This document shows positions 33,611-44,175 of a stretch of 64,000 nucleotides of DNA, piece by piece; positions within the stretch are counted from its first letter, which is position 1, and every line of letters begins with the position of its first letter. The stretch is taken from the NCBI RefSeq assembly GCF_024166365.1, contig NC_064844.1, positions 310,001 to 374,000 on the forward strand. Reading direction: 5' to 3'. Below the pieces are notes generated by a model. The model did not search any database. It was not told the DNA's origin and saw nothing but the letters and a program-made list of their open reading frames with translations. Origin of the DNA: Elephas maximus indicus. Its lineage: Eukaryota > Chordata > Mammalia > Proboscidea > Elephantidae. Position numbers and translations under genes: made by a program.

Positions 33611-34590
33611 GTTTCTGGAATCTTCTGAAATAACAAAGATCTGACAGTACTAAGCGCACTTTTCTACAAGAGGACAGCAGGCTATAGCTGTGAAATGGCT
33701 ATCCCTTTAGATGATGTGTGTTCATGTCAGTCCACCTCGCCTTATTTTATTGTCTCCCCATGGTTGTCCCAGCCTTCATTAGCCCTCTACTTGACCTGTC
33801 TGCCCCAGAGGCAACTAAATTTGAGAACTGAACTGAACTGGGCTACAGATACACAAGGAAAGGAATGACAGTCAAGAGTCTCAGAAACCGGACCTGTTTC
33901 ACAACTCTGGCAATTAACTGACTTTGACTGAAATATCTATGTTAGAGCTAAAATTTGCTGCTAAGGATTCATGAAGAGAATTTGTGGGAGTGTAAGAAAC
34001 AGCAAATTATGGAAATGTGAGGTCAATGGGTTCTCAGTGAAATCCAAAGAGAAAGGGGCAAGGAAGGGAATTAACAGCTGCCAAAAGTATCTGCTGGATG
34101 GAAGTGAATCACCAACCAATAGAGCTCTCTACAATATGCTCGGCATTTAATTATCTTCTTCTTATGATAAGGTTACCTAAAATTATTGAGCAGGAATCTA
34201 AGTTATGATCATCATGCTGAATAGCTGCCTGAAGTATTGCCAGAGAAAAGTTTAAAACAGATATAAACCAGAATCATCTTTTGTAGGTCAGTTCTGGGTA
34301 TAGCTCTAGATGAAAAATATAGTCATTAAAATCTTAAATTTATAAATTAACAGTTTTGATGTCATGAGAAAACTGCTAGCCACCTCCCAGGTGGTTTATT
34401 CAAGGAGCCAAGACTGAATGGATTATAGATAGGGGCTAACCCAGTTCCAAAATTCAATTCTCACTTTATTGTCTATTTGCTATGGACTTAATGTCATTGC
34501 TGTCCTTTGGAAACACATAAAACAGCAGGATGAGATCACTCATAGGGAGATAATGATGACCCAAACAGTATAATGTTACAAAGCACAAGA
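33611..34590. other. Intronic sequence, nothing recognised
   Basis: AT-rich single-copy-looking DNA. Confidence 0.4.
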
Positions 34591-34760
34591 CCAGGAATGA
34601 GAAAATCTAGGATCTACTTCCAATTCTATCACTTAATGTCCACGTGAACTTGGGGAATTCACTTAAACTCTTGGAGCCTTACTTTTCTTCATCTATTCTA
34701 TTCCACTTTGTAGGGTTTTTAGGAGGTTCAAATGAGGCAACAGAATAAAAGAACTTCAAG
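34591..34760 (+). mobile_element. MIR SINE
   Basis: 'ggatctacttccaattctat', 'acttggggaattcacttaaa', 'cttggagccttacttttctt' and GGGTTTTTAGGAGGTTCAAATGA in partial form follow MIR order. Confidence 0.75.
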
Positions 34761-35283
34761 ACGTTTAAAATGCTGGACAAAAAAAAAAGAACACACTGGA
34801 CAAATATCAACTGTTATCACTTAATCAAGGCTTTTATAAAGAGACTTAGATGAGAGAAGAGACAGAAGTAACTCTAAGACTAAAACAAGTCCCTGTTTGT
34901 GTGTATTAGCTGCTTTGAAATCTCCTCTTCCATTCTGTTGTCCCAAAGGGCTTACTTACCCTTTGAAGGAAATGTACCCTAAAAAGTGATGTGAGGGCTC
35001 AAGTCCTTGGTGATGGTGCCAAGACTGGAAAATTACTTTCTGAGAGGCAGTTCATTTTTTGGTACCTGACCCATGATTATATATCCTGACTTTATAAGTT
35101 ATTCTTGCTGATTATTAATTAAGAGGAAGTAAGTATGAAATCCCTTCTTCTGGCTGCTAAGACACTGATTTTCAAGGATCTAGGAAAACAGCACGTCTCT
35201 CTCTTATCTCCTTGGAAGACTGCTCTTTTATTTTCCTTGGGTATCTCTATAGCCACTATCTCAATTTCAATTGCCGGGGTGTG
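34761..35283. other. Intronic sequence, nothing recognised
   Basis: Open frames of 61 and 65 codons at 35119-35320 overlap on opposite strands and run into the L1 fragment; not genes. Confidence 0.4.
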
Positions 35284-35289
35284 CTGCCA

Positions 35290-35400
35290 TATTATAGGGA
35301 GAGTAACTAGGGTCACATAACAATATGTGCATAAGTTTTTGTATGAGGAACTGACTTGAACTGTAAGCTTTCACTGAAAGCACAATAAAAAAAAAAAAAA
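35290..35400 (+). mobile_element. L1 3' UTR fragment, sense, about 110 bp
   Basis: 'gagtaactagggtcacataa', 'cataagtttttgtatgagga' and 'tttcactgaaagcacaataa' plus an A-run equal the last 100 bp of the L1 copies at 19.6 and 29.8 kb. TCAAYTGCC at 35267-35275 and 35402-35410 is a probable target-site duplication. Confidence 0.9.
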
Positions 35401-36672
35401 ATCAACTGCCAATGGGGCAGGCAGGTTGTAGAGAGTTAAAGCAGGCTGGACAGCAAGGGGGAGATGGGTGAGGCGTGGTGGAAGTACAGTGAGCTCAAGT
35501 GTACCTAACAGTCATTTCTCAGCTCCAGCCTGTTGCTGTCTTGTAGAAAAGTGGGCTCAATGTTGCCAGATCTTTGTTATTTCAAAAGAGTCAAGAAGCT
35601 GCATTTTTATGTGACACCCTCCAAATCTAATTTTATTTGCAAAAGTCATCTGGGGCTACTCTAAATTCAAAGTGAAGATACCCTTCTGCCAGTGAAAGGA
35701 CGAATCCTTTTTTTTAAAAAATAAAGTATTCATTGATCCTGATATATAATGTGTTATTCTGATTTGAGAAGTCAATACTAAGTAGGCCCTTGAAAGCTAG
35801 AGATGCGGGAGAGGGCATTTTAGGCCGAGTAAACAGTATGTGCAAAGGCCCTGAAGTAGAAATAGGCCTGCCATGCTGAGAGGAGGTGAATGAATAGACT
35901 AGACCAGCTGAAAGAGAGGACTCCTATACAGGAGTGGGACACAGAAGGGAAAAACTGGTGAAAGAGTTTGAATTCCGCAGTAAGTTAGAATTTTTATAGT
36001 CTTCAAAGGAAAAATGTCTATAGACAATGGAGAACCACTGTGAGCACGGGAGTCATCTTATTTCATATCTTGCTAAGGATTATATGTTGCTGTTCTTTCC
36101 ATTTTTTCAGATTAGAGGATAAGGCTGAAAGTTGACCTATGAAATCTGGAGTTGTGAAAAATCTCCAGACGAATGCCAGCTTAATTAACCAAGCACACTA
36201 AGTCAACTCTGTTGGCACTGTGGTGGTCAAGGCTTTCAAAGCAAAAATTAAATGATCTCTAAAGGGCTATTTCTTTCTGATCAATAAAAACATTTAGAAT
36301 TTAAAACTCAAAGAAAATGCTACTGGACAGTTTGGCACACTGTCAGATTCATCAGGCTGAGCTCTCACCAGCCTGCCTGTCAGCTGGCAAGATGCTGGGT
36401 GGGAAACGTCGGCTTCGTAAAAGTCTTCCACCATGGGTAAAGGCCCGTGACGCACCTCCACCCACGTTCGCCATCCAGAGACACATCTCCAGCAGCTCGT
36501 GTGTCAACCTCAGGCCATTTCTGTCTTCCAGCAACAAATGACTCTGAGGCTTCCAGTCCAATTGATACTCTCAGTAAAATCCCTGGAAACAAGTGGCCAG
36601 GAGAATAACCTAGTGACATTCACTGTGATATACAATACTCAAATATCAAATTAAATGGACTTTGCTTTTTTA
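35401..36672. other. Intronic sequence with an ancient mammal-wide repeat remnant
   Basis: 35785-36060 carries 'agtatgtgcaaaggccctga' and related phrases of an old interspersed repeat also seen at 40440-41460; its class is not certain. The remainder is unassigned. Confidence 0.45.
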
Positions 36673-36885
36673 AAGAGAGCCTGGTAGCACAGTGGATAAA
36701 CTGCTCAGCTGTTAACTGAAAGGTTGGCAGTTCAAACCCACCAGCCACTCGGCAGAAGAAAGATGTGGCAGTCTGCTTCCTGAAAGATTACAGTCTTGGA
36801 AACCCTATGGGGCAGTTCTACTCTGTCCTACCAAGTCGTTATGAGTCAGAATCTACTCAAGGGCAATGGGTGTTGCTTTGGTTGC
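36673..36885 (+). mobile_element. AfroSINE, sense, with extra middle block
   Basis: 'gagcctggtagcacagtgga', 'gttggcagttcaaacccacc', subtype block 'cagaagaaagatgtggcagt' and 'ctgcttcctgaaagattaca', then 'ccctatggggcagttctact' and GAGTCAGAATCTACTCAAG. Confidence 0.92.
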
Positions 36886-37054
36886 TTTTTAAGAGAAAAT
36901 ATCCTAGAGGGCAGGCCTGAAAAACACCATACAAACATTACTAAGGAAATGAAATGTTATTACGAAGGCAATGAAAGAAAGAAACATTAGTGATTTTTGG
37001 CCAGATATGCAACATGATCACAGTAGATGGTGAGGAAGACTAGCCTGGTGGTAA

Positions 37055-37261
37055 GGAGTCCCTGGGTGGTGCAAATGGTTAACACATTCGGATGCTAACT
37101 GAAAGGTTGGAGGTTCGCATCCACCCAGAGATGCCTCGGAAGAAAGGCCTGGTGACCCACTTCCAAAAAATTAGCCACGGAAAACCCTACAGAGCATAAT
37201 TCTACTCTAACACAAATAGGGTTGCCATAAGTTGGAGTCAAGTCGAAGGCAAGTGGTCAAT
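37055..37261 (+). mobile_element. AfroSINE, long subtype, sense
   Basis: 'gagtccctgggtggtgcaaa', 'ttcgcatccacccagagatg', 'gaagaaaggcctggtgaccc', tail 'gttggagtcaagtcgaaggc'. Perfect 10-bp target-site duplication CTGGTGGTAA at 37045-37054 and 37262-37271. Confidence 0.95.
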
Positions 37262-37348
37262 CTGGTGGTAACATGCAGGAGGATGGCTGAAGTGGGGAGA
37301 AAGATCAGAAGCAGGGAGACTGATCTGAGCAAACGCACAATTAGGAAC

Positions 37349-37893
37349 GAGCATGGTGTATGTCCAGAACAGTGACAAGGCCAGTCTGCTCGCACAGAGC
37401 CTCAGAAGTCACCGGAAACTGTTATTACTCTCCTTCTATGAGCACAGTATATCTCCAGAACAGTGACAAGGCCAGTCTGCTCGCACAGAGCCTCGGAAGT
37501 CACCAGAAACTGTTATTACTCTCCTTCAATGAGCATGGTATATCTGTAGAACAGTGACAAGGCCAGTCTGCTCACAGAGTGCCTCGGAAGTCACCGGAAA
37601 CTGTTATTACTCTCCTTCAATGAGCATGGTATATCTGTAGAGCAGTGACAAGGCCAGTCTGCTCACAGAGAGCCTCGGAAGTCACTGGAAACTGTTATTA
37701 CTCTCCTTCTATGAGCACAGTATATCTCCAGAACAGTGACAAGGCCAGTCTGCTCACAGAGAGCCTCGGAAGTCACCGGAAACTGTTATTACTCTCCTTC
37801 AACGAGCATGGTGTATCTGAAGAACAGTGAGAAGGCCAGTTTGCTCACACAGAGCCTTGGAAATCACTGGAAACTGTTATTACTTTCCTTCAA
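37349..37893. repeat. 91-bp minisatellite, about 6 copies
   Basis: The marker AGTGACAAGGCCAG (last copy AGTGAGAAGGCCAG) recurs at 37371, 37462, 37553, 37644, 37735 and 37826, exactly 91 bp apart. The unit also holds CTGCTC[GA]CA, GAGCCTCGGAAGTCACYGG, AAACTGTTATTACTCTCCTT and GAGCAYRGTRTATCT. The last unit is more diverged and is followed by a (CA)n run at 37912-37926. Open frames across it come from the repeat. Confidence 0.98.
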
Positions 37894-37929
37894 GCATGTG
37901 TCTTTCTCTTACACACACACACACACCTT

Positions 37930-38768
37930 ATAGCGTCTTTGCTTCTTTCTGCTTACAAGCTCTGTTTTATTCTCCCTTCCTGAAAGCATCTTCCTTTTAG
38001 GAAAGATGACTACCTAAATCGAAGCTCTACATGAGCTCTGATCTACCGTGCCCACCATCATCTGGCAGCTTCCCTATGTCATTAAGCTGAGAACCCTGAG
38101 AATATTTCACCCCAAAACTATTATGTCTGCCTGAGCAGAGCCCATCACACCACACCATGTCACAAATACCTGCTTAGCCTATGGATGGATCTTTTGTTCA
38201 GGTTCTCTTCTGATCTAATTATCTGGGACCAACGGGTAAGACTGAAAAGCTGGCACGATCTACTGCTCACACAGCAAGGACTGTAGGGAAAGTGGGTTCT
38301 CTTAGGTCAGCTGGCACGCTAGGGCAGGCAATGACAGGCATTTTTTGGTACAGCTCAGGGAGGGCAGAAAATAAGGGTCCCTTGTAAAGCATAAGGAACT
38401 CTCTTAAAGCCCAGCAAAAGTGACGGCCCCTTAAATTAGCAAATGTGTGAAATTAAGTGGTGCCCAATGGAAACAAATTAATCTGCTACAAACTGTGCGT
38501 GGGCACCTCGACTCAAGCAAACTACCATAAATTAGAAACTGAGTTTCACACAAACAAAAGCTGTTCATTTTCTAAAAGATTCCACAAGGTATCTTTTAAA
38601 TATAATCCTCTAATGCTGAAAACTTACTAAATTTTTAAAAATTCTATTTCCATACAATTTTCTAAGAACATACGTATTATTAAGCATAAATGGCAAATTT
38701 ATTTCAAAAACTGATTATTCAATAAATTCTATTTGGGCTTAATATTTATATACCACTATGTATTCTTA
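37930..38768. other. Intronic sequence, nothing recognised
   Basis: No gene or named repeat; AT-rich toward 38700. Confidence 0.4.
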
Positions 38769-38940
38769 GAAACTCATAGCGACCCTATAGGACAGAGCAG
38801 AACTACCCCATAGAGCTTCCAAGGAGGGCCTGGCGGATTCGAACTGCCAACCCCCTTTGGTTAGCAGCCGTAGCACTTAACCACTACGCCACCAGGGTCT
38901 CGCTATGAGTCAGAATCGACTCGATGGTACTGGGTTAATC
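38769..38940. mobile_element. AfroSINE with inverted end
   Basis: 38769-38901 is an antisense SINE lacking its usual first 25-30 bp: it starts at ACTCATAGCGACCC and ends at the head CCACCAGGGTCT. Directly joined at 38902-38936 is a sense SINE tail, 'cgctatgagtcagaatcgac' and TCGATGGTACTGGGTT. The missing tail thus appears inverted at the opposite end. Confidence 0.85.
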
Positions 38941-38959
38941 TTAGAAAAGGTGAACAGCA

Positions 38960-39185
38960 ATGTTGTATCCTTTCACCATACCTATTCAATCTGTACGCTA
39001 AGCAAATAATCCGAGATGCTGGACCATATGAAGAACAGGGCATCAGGATTGGAGGAAGACTCATTAACAACCTGCGTTACACAGATGACACAGTCTTGCT
39101 TGCTAAAAGAGGACTTGAAGATCAAAGACCACAGCCTTCAGTATGGATTACACCTCAACATAAAAAAAAACAAAAATCCTCCTAA
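38960..39185 (+). mobile_element. RTE/BovB-type LINE fragment, sense
   Basis: Matches 53285-53520 of the better copy, through a decayed active-site region (CCTGCGTTACACAGATGACA, encoding YTDD where the family has YADD) to 'ggattacacctcaacataaa'. About 20 bp are deleted after TTGCTAAAA. Internal fragment only. Confidence 0.88.
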
Positions 39186-39189
39186 GCTA

Positions 39190-39345
39190 CTATGTCATAG
39201 TTATTTGCTTTGTTTATATGACTGTTTCCTGAGCCCAGGGGACAAGAGGCTGTGTTTTGTTTACTGTTGCACCCCCAGCACCCAGGTCATGACTGGCACA
39301 TAGCACGCACTTAAAATGATGAGTGAGTGGCTGGATGGAAGGATG
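39190..39345 (+). mobile_element. L2 LINE 3' end
   Basis: 'gtttactgttgcacccccag', 'cacccaggtcatgactggca' and CATAGCACGCACTTAAAATGATGAGTGAG in part match the L2 terminus (…gtatccccagcgcctggcacatag…). Confidence 0.65.
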
Positions 39346-39799
39346 TGCAAATGGAACAAATTAAGGGACATTTTGAATCCCATCAGCCCATATTAGTGTT
39401 TTTCAACAAGCTTTACAGAAAAGAATACAGAAGAGAACACACACAACATTAAGATTTTGTTTATTGTGGATAACAGCAGACCCATTTTTGTCTGCCAATG
39501 CCAGGAAACGTACAAAGACAGCAACTTTGTTTTCAGCTTTTACCATCTGTGAAGCAAAATTATTCTTCCTAGTCATTTCTTTTTTTAGTGGAAGTATGGT
39601 GATGAATCAATTCTTGAAACTGCTTACTTGATCTGTTCAATGAATTATAGAATTCAACTACAAGATGAAAGCAAAGATTACTACATGCAAAGTTACAGAG
39701 GTGTGACTATGTGTGGGGAAGCTACACAACAGTCTATACCCACAATATGCTTATGGAAGACGTGTCTCTACACAGTGAATTATGATCCGAGGTAAAATG
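39346..39799. other. Intronic sequence, nothing recognised
   Basis: No gene or named repeat. Confidence 0.4.
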
Positions 39800-40390
39800 T
39801 CTTGGTTTCCTAGTGCTGCCATAACAAATTACCACAAACTGGGTGGCTGTAGGACATCAGAAATTTATTCTCTCACCATTTAGGAGACCAAAAGTCCAAA
39901 GTCATGGTGTAGGCGGGGTTGGTTCCTTCTGGAGGCACTGAGGGAGAAGCCATTCCACGCCTCTCTCTTAGCTTTGATGGTTGCCAGGAATTCTTGGCAT
40001 TCCTTGGCTCGTAGCCATATAATCCAACCTCTGCTCCCATCATCACATGGCCTGCTTACATAGGGCCCTTGGCTCGTTGAGCCATATAATCCAACCTCTG
40101 CTCCCATCAACACATGGCCTGCTTACATAGGGCCCTTGGCTCGTTGAGCCATATAATCCAACCTCTGCTCCCATCAACACATGGCCTGCTTACATAGGGC
40201 CCTTGGCTCGTTGAGCCATATAATCCAACCTCTGCTCCCATCAACAAATGGCCTGCTTACATAGTGCCCATGCAAGCATGTCCTCATCTTAACTAATTAT
40301 AGCTGCAAACACCTTATTTCCAAATAAAATCATATTCTGAGGTTCCAGATGGACACGATTTTGTGGGGACACCATTTAATCCATCATGAA
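39800..40390 (-). mobile_element. MaLR (MLT1-like) LTR, antisense
   Basis: On the plus strand it opens 'cttggtttcctagtgctgcc', ATAACAAATTACCACAAACTGGGTGG, 'cagaaatttattctctcacc' and 'ggttggttccttctggaggc', and closes 'cctcatcttaactaattata', 'atttccaaataaaatcatat' and ATTTAATCCATCATGA. This is the antisense layout of a MaLR LTR. It is expanded by the 67-bp array inside. Non-coding relic. Confidence 0.85.
40004..40270. repeat. 67-bp tandem repeat, about 4 copies, within the MaLR LTR
   Basis: CCATATAATCCAACCTCTGC recurs at 40015, 40082, 40149 and 40216. Units also contain CATGGCCTGCTTACATAGGG and CCCTTGGCTCGTTGAG. Units 2-4 are nearly identical, so the expansion is much younger than the LTR. 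Confidence 0.97.
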
Positions 40391-40439
40391 CGTCAAAGAC
40401 ATAAGAGAAAAGGTTTAGGCCAGGTATTAGGAAAACACA

Positions 40440-41460
40440 TACAAGATGGATATTGATTTTGACTAAAGGAATTAAAGCATTTCATGGAGGAAATGGCATC
40501 CGTGCTAGGCTTTGAAGTATGGCTAGAATCTTTACAGGAAGAAATAAAGGAGAGATGTTTTGGGGTAGAGGGAATGGCAAAAGTACAATAATAGTTCAGG
40601 GAGTGTTTGTTTAAAACAGTTATTTAAAGTTTAAAAGTCTGATCTGATGGAAGAAGGAGAGTCAAGGTGGGATATAGTTAAAGACTGGATTTCATACTAA
40701 GGTGTTAGGATTTCATACATCAGGTGACAGGAAGCAATTCAAGAGGAGTCAGGCACCCAGGTGTATAATTTAAGAAGCAGTGTGAAATGCAGACTAAAAA
40801 GCAAAACATGAGAGAATAGGAAAAGAGGGCCTGATCTAGCACAGTGGCCACGGGAATGGAGGGATAGATGGACACACAAGATATTGTATACACAGAGGAT
40901 TAGGTCACCAAGGAGGTTAGAAGTGAGGGAGAGAAGAGTAATGAAGATCACTGATAGGTTCAGCCTGAGTTATGAGTATGATGCCATTAACTGAAGTGGG
41001 AAAACACATACTTAAAGTAAGAATAAGACATGGAGCTGGAAGTGTCTGTGATACATTTACGCAGCATTGTTTCCATGAGGTTAAGAAACATAGATCTGAG
41101 TCTTTGAAAAGGGAGCTCTAAAGACATAGATGTGGCAGTTACATGGAACTGACAGTGAAGATAGTGGGGGATGGATGTGATTTTCAATGAAAAGCGCACA
41201 GAAAAGAGGAGAAAACTGAGGGTAGAAGTGCATTTACAGGATAATTAGTGAAGTAGTGAGGAAGGTATCAATGAAGGAGAGAGAAGGAAAGGAGAGAAAG
41301 AGGAGAGAGCAGTGTCACAGAAGTCAAGGCAGGGGTCAAAGTATCAGATGTGACATGTGGATGCAAATGAGGGACAGGAAGACGATGTTGAGTCTGGTGG
41401 TTAACAAGTTACTGGTGATCTCTGCCAGAAGAGTTTAAGAAAAGCAGTAGGAGGAAGAAG
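40440..41460. mobile_element. Ancient mammal-wide repeat remnant, class uncertain
   Basis: Phrases such as 'gatttcatacatcaggtgac', 'ggattaggtcaccaaggagg', 'gaagatcactgataggttca' and 'gaggaaggtatcaatgaagg' recall a long old repeat found next to L2-like 3' ends in many mammals. I cannot name it firmly. A 24-bp-scale GA-rich stretch lies at 41265-41312. Confidence 0.4.
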
Positions 41461-43600
41461 ATGGTTACCACTCAGGCTAAGAAATAAACAGGCAGTAAAA
41501 AAATACCGTGAGTTCTAACTACTTTTTTTTTTTTTAATGACTTGCGGGCAAAGCAAAGTCTCCAATTCCTGGTTATGAGATGTTGATATTCTCTATCAAG
41601 ACTACAGTATTTTATAAATCACTGTTTTTAATGAATTAATAATCAGCAGGGTAGACTAATTGGGAAAATACCTTTATCTGAAAAAATCACTTGAAAATAA
41701 CACTGGGCCCTGTTACAAGTATGCCAACTACATACAGCTTTACAGAGTAGGGGTCTGTTATCCACCGTCTACTTCTGTTCAGCCCCTTCTGTGGTGGCTT
41801 CCGAAGCAACCATGGCCCTAATGGACTCTACTTCCAGACCATTAAAGCTCTATGCTACCTGAATTAAAAATTACAGAACGTCTCAGGAAGACTCAGAACT
41901 ACTACCCAACTTTGATAATTTTATGGAGCATTTTAAAATACATTTTATTATTTGTAGGATATTGCTTGGAAATTATCCCAGCATTAGATTGCTGCTTCAC
42001 ATGTAGACATGTCTCTTTATCCATAAATTAACAATATACATAATCTGCACCCTAAATTGGTTTTGGATGCTGGACACTGGATACTACTTAGCCCTGGGAA
42101 ATATTAAGATCAAAGTGTATTCACACTGATGATATTTAGAAAATAAATAATGAATGATAATGTGTCCACTGTTCTTCATAAAGCCTTAAATATTTTTCAT
42201 GAGATGGACTATCATCATTAACTATTTATTAAACACCCACTAGAAATGTTTAGTTGAGCATGAAATGCACTAACCAGAATAGACTAAAATTCTCATTACA
42301 TGTTTTCATCTTTTGACTAGAAAAAATTTCAAACTAGATTATAATCATCATTATAGCTCTGAAAACAGGAATGCTAGACACAGAGTGGACTAGAAGATTA
42401 AGAAACAGTTTTTAAAATTTATTTCTACTTTTGCTTTTAACTCTATGTGAAGCAGCTCTCTAAGCTCTAAAAGGCCACAAACCACATCTGTAAATTAGGT
42501 AGGGTAACAGCGTTTGCCTGCCCGCTGCAGAGGGTCATTTGAGAATTATGAGATAATATTTCTGAAGCTCTTCAAACTGCACTGATGAAAGGTCTTCATT
42601 ATCAGTCATCAATGGAATTATTCTGATGTCATTTTTCCTACTCAGGTTTCCCCAAAGTCTATGCTTGGAAGAAGATACAAAAATCTTTAGATATATATCT
42701 TGGCTTATCTAATCAATGTGTAGGCCTGTCACAACAATTACAGAGCCTAAGTAGAGAGTTCAACAGAATATGAGTAAAACAAGGCATGTTAATAAGAATA
42801 ATGGTTCCCACCTAGAGAAAAGAAAACCACTTAGAAAACAACTGACGCTGGACCATTTTCACCTAATTACAAAAAAGATCAAATATGTTTTTGAGAGATG
42901 TCATAAAGCTGAATATTTAATAATGAATTAGGAAGTCAGCCTGTAAGCCATCTGCTCTCCTGATTTATGAAAATTGAAGTTGTATTTAGATGCTGACTCT
43001 ATGAGAAAAAAACAAAATAAAAAGCCAGAAACCATTCAAAGTTTTAAAGTTTTGTCTTATTTAGGAAGGAATAAAAAGATACTTAATCGAGCTTTTTAAA
43101 ATCAGAATTCCAGTAGCCAATTAGACCGAGTCCTCTGAGTGCAATACTGTCCATTAACGAACAGTAAACAGACAGGAATGGTTCCATAAAAACTTAAAAC
43201 CCCTTCATCTCCAGGGCCTGGGAATATTTTTCCACCTCTGTTCTGGCCACATCTTTCTCATGTGCTGAGTCCTGTAAGAGCTTGGCCATGAGCTGCACCC
43301 ATTATCTACAGAGCTTTACGCCCTGAAATTTTTTCTTCTTCCTTCCCTTCAGCAAAATATCTGTTAAAAAATTTACCTATGAGTTATTCTTGCCAAAAAT
43401 ATTTAATCTGAACCTAATCAAATTTAGCTTCTACGTTGCAGGAAACACAGGAACAAAAAAGAACAAATGAAGTGACGCTTGAGGAAGTGGTAAGACATTC
43501 TAAACATGAGACATTCTGTAAGAACAGTAGCTTAGACTCATCCAAAAATAAAATAAAATAAAGGAAAGGGAACAGAGGAGGAAAAGGTGGTAGGGCTACT
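41461..43600. other. Intronic sequence, nothing recognised
   Basis: About 2.1 kb of AT-rich, apparently single-copy DNA with no young SINE or LINE. No exon-like frame. This is the longest repeat-poor stretch of the window. Confidence 0.45.
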
Positions 43601-43679
43601 CCTGAAGAAGAACTGGCAAGGGTTGGCCCACAGGCCAAATCTGATCTGCCCGTTTTTATAAATGAGGTTCTGCTGGAAG

Positions 43680-43872
43680 GTAGCAAGGCTACCACCAGAA
43701 GCTGGAGAGGCTTGTCTAGGAAGGCCTCCTCTAGAGCCTTCAGACAGAACACTGTCCAACGGACACCTTGGTTTTGGACTCCTACCCACCAGAACCATGA
43801 GACAATCAATTTCAGTTGTTGTAAGCCATCTGGTTTGTGGTACCTTGTTACAGAAACGAATACACTGGGGAA
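43680..43872 (+). mobile_element. MaLR (MLT1-like) LTR 3' part, sense
   Basis: 'accaccagaagctggagagg', 'cacctggttttggact'-like text (CACCTTGGTTTTGGACTCC), 'ccagaaccatgagacaatca' and 'ttgtaagccatctggtttgt' GGTACCTTGTTACAGAAACG are the MLT1 3' layout. A possible unrelated hAT scrap ('ggcccacaggccaaatctga') precedes it at 43625-43670. Confidence 0.8.
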
Positions 43873-43949
43873 AGTGGGAATTATTCCAGCCTTGAAAAGC
43901 GATTCAACAATAGCTATTAAAAGTTAAAACACACATACTCTTTGCACTA

Positions 43950-44175
43950 GAAAGTCTACTTTTGGGACTCTCTTATTGTCCCAGGCCCATTTCTTGAAAA
44001 GACTATCTCTTCTCCATCGAATCATCTTTGCACCTTAGCTGAAAATCACTGACCATATATGTGTGGGTCTGTTTTTGGACTTTCTATTCTATTCCATTGA
44101 TCTATGTGTTTATCCTTTCACAATTAACTGGGACCACAAACTTAATGGCTTTGCTTCGGTAGCTACACTGTGAAC
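43950..44175 (-). mobile_element. L1 ORF2 fragment, antisense, old
   Basis: 'tctattctattccattgatc' TATGTGTTTATCCTTTCAC and 'aatggctttgcttcggtagc' match antisense L1 ORF2 (region encoding AWYWY...DQWNR). Short and diverged. Confidence 0.7.
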
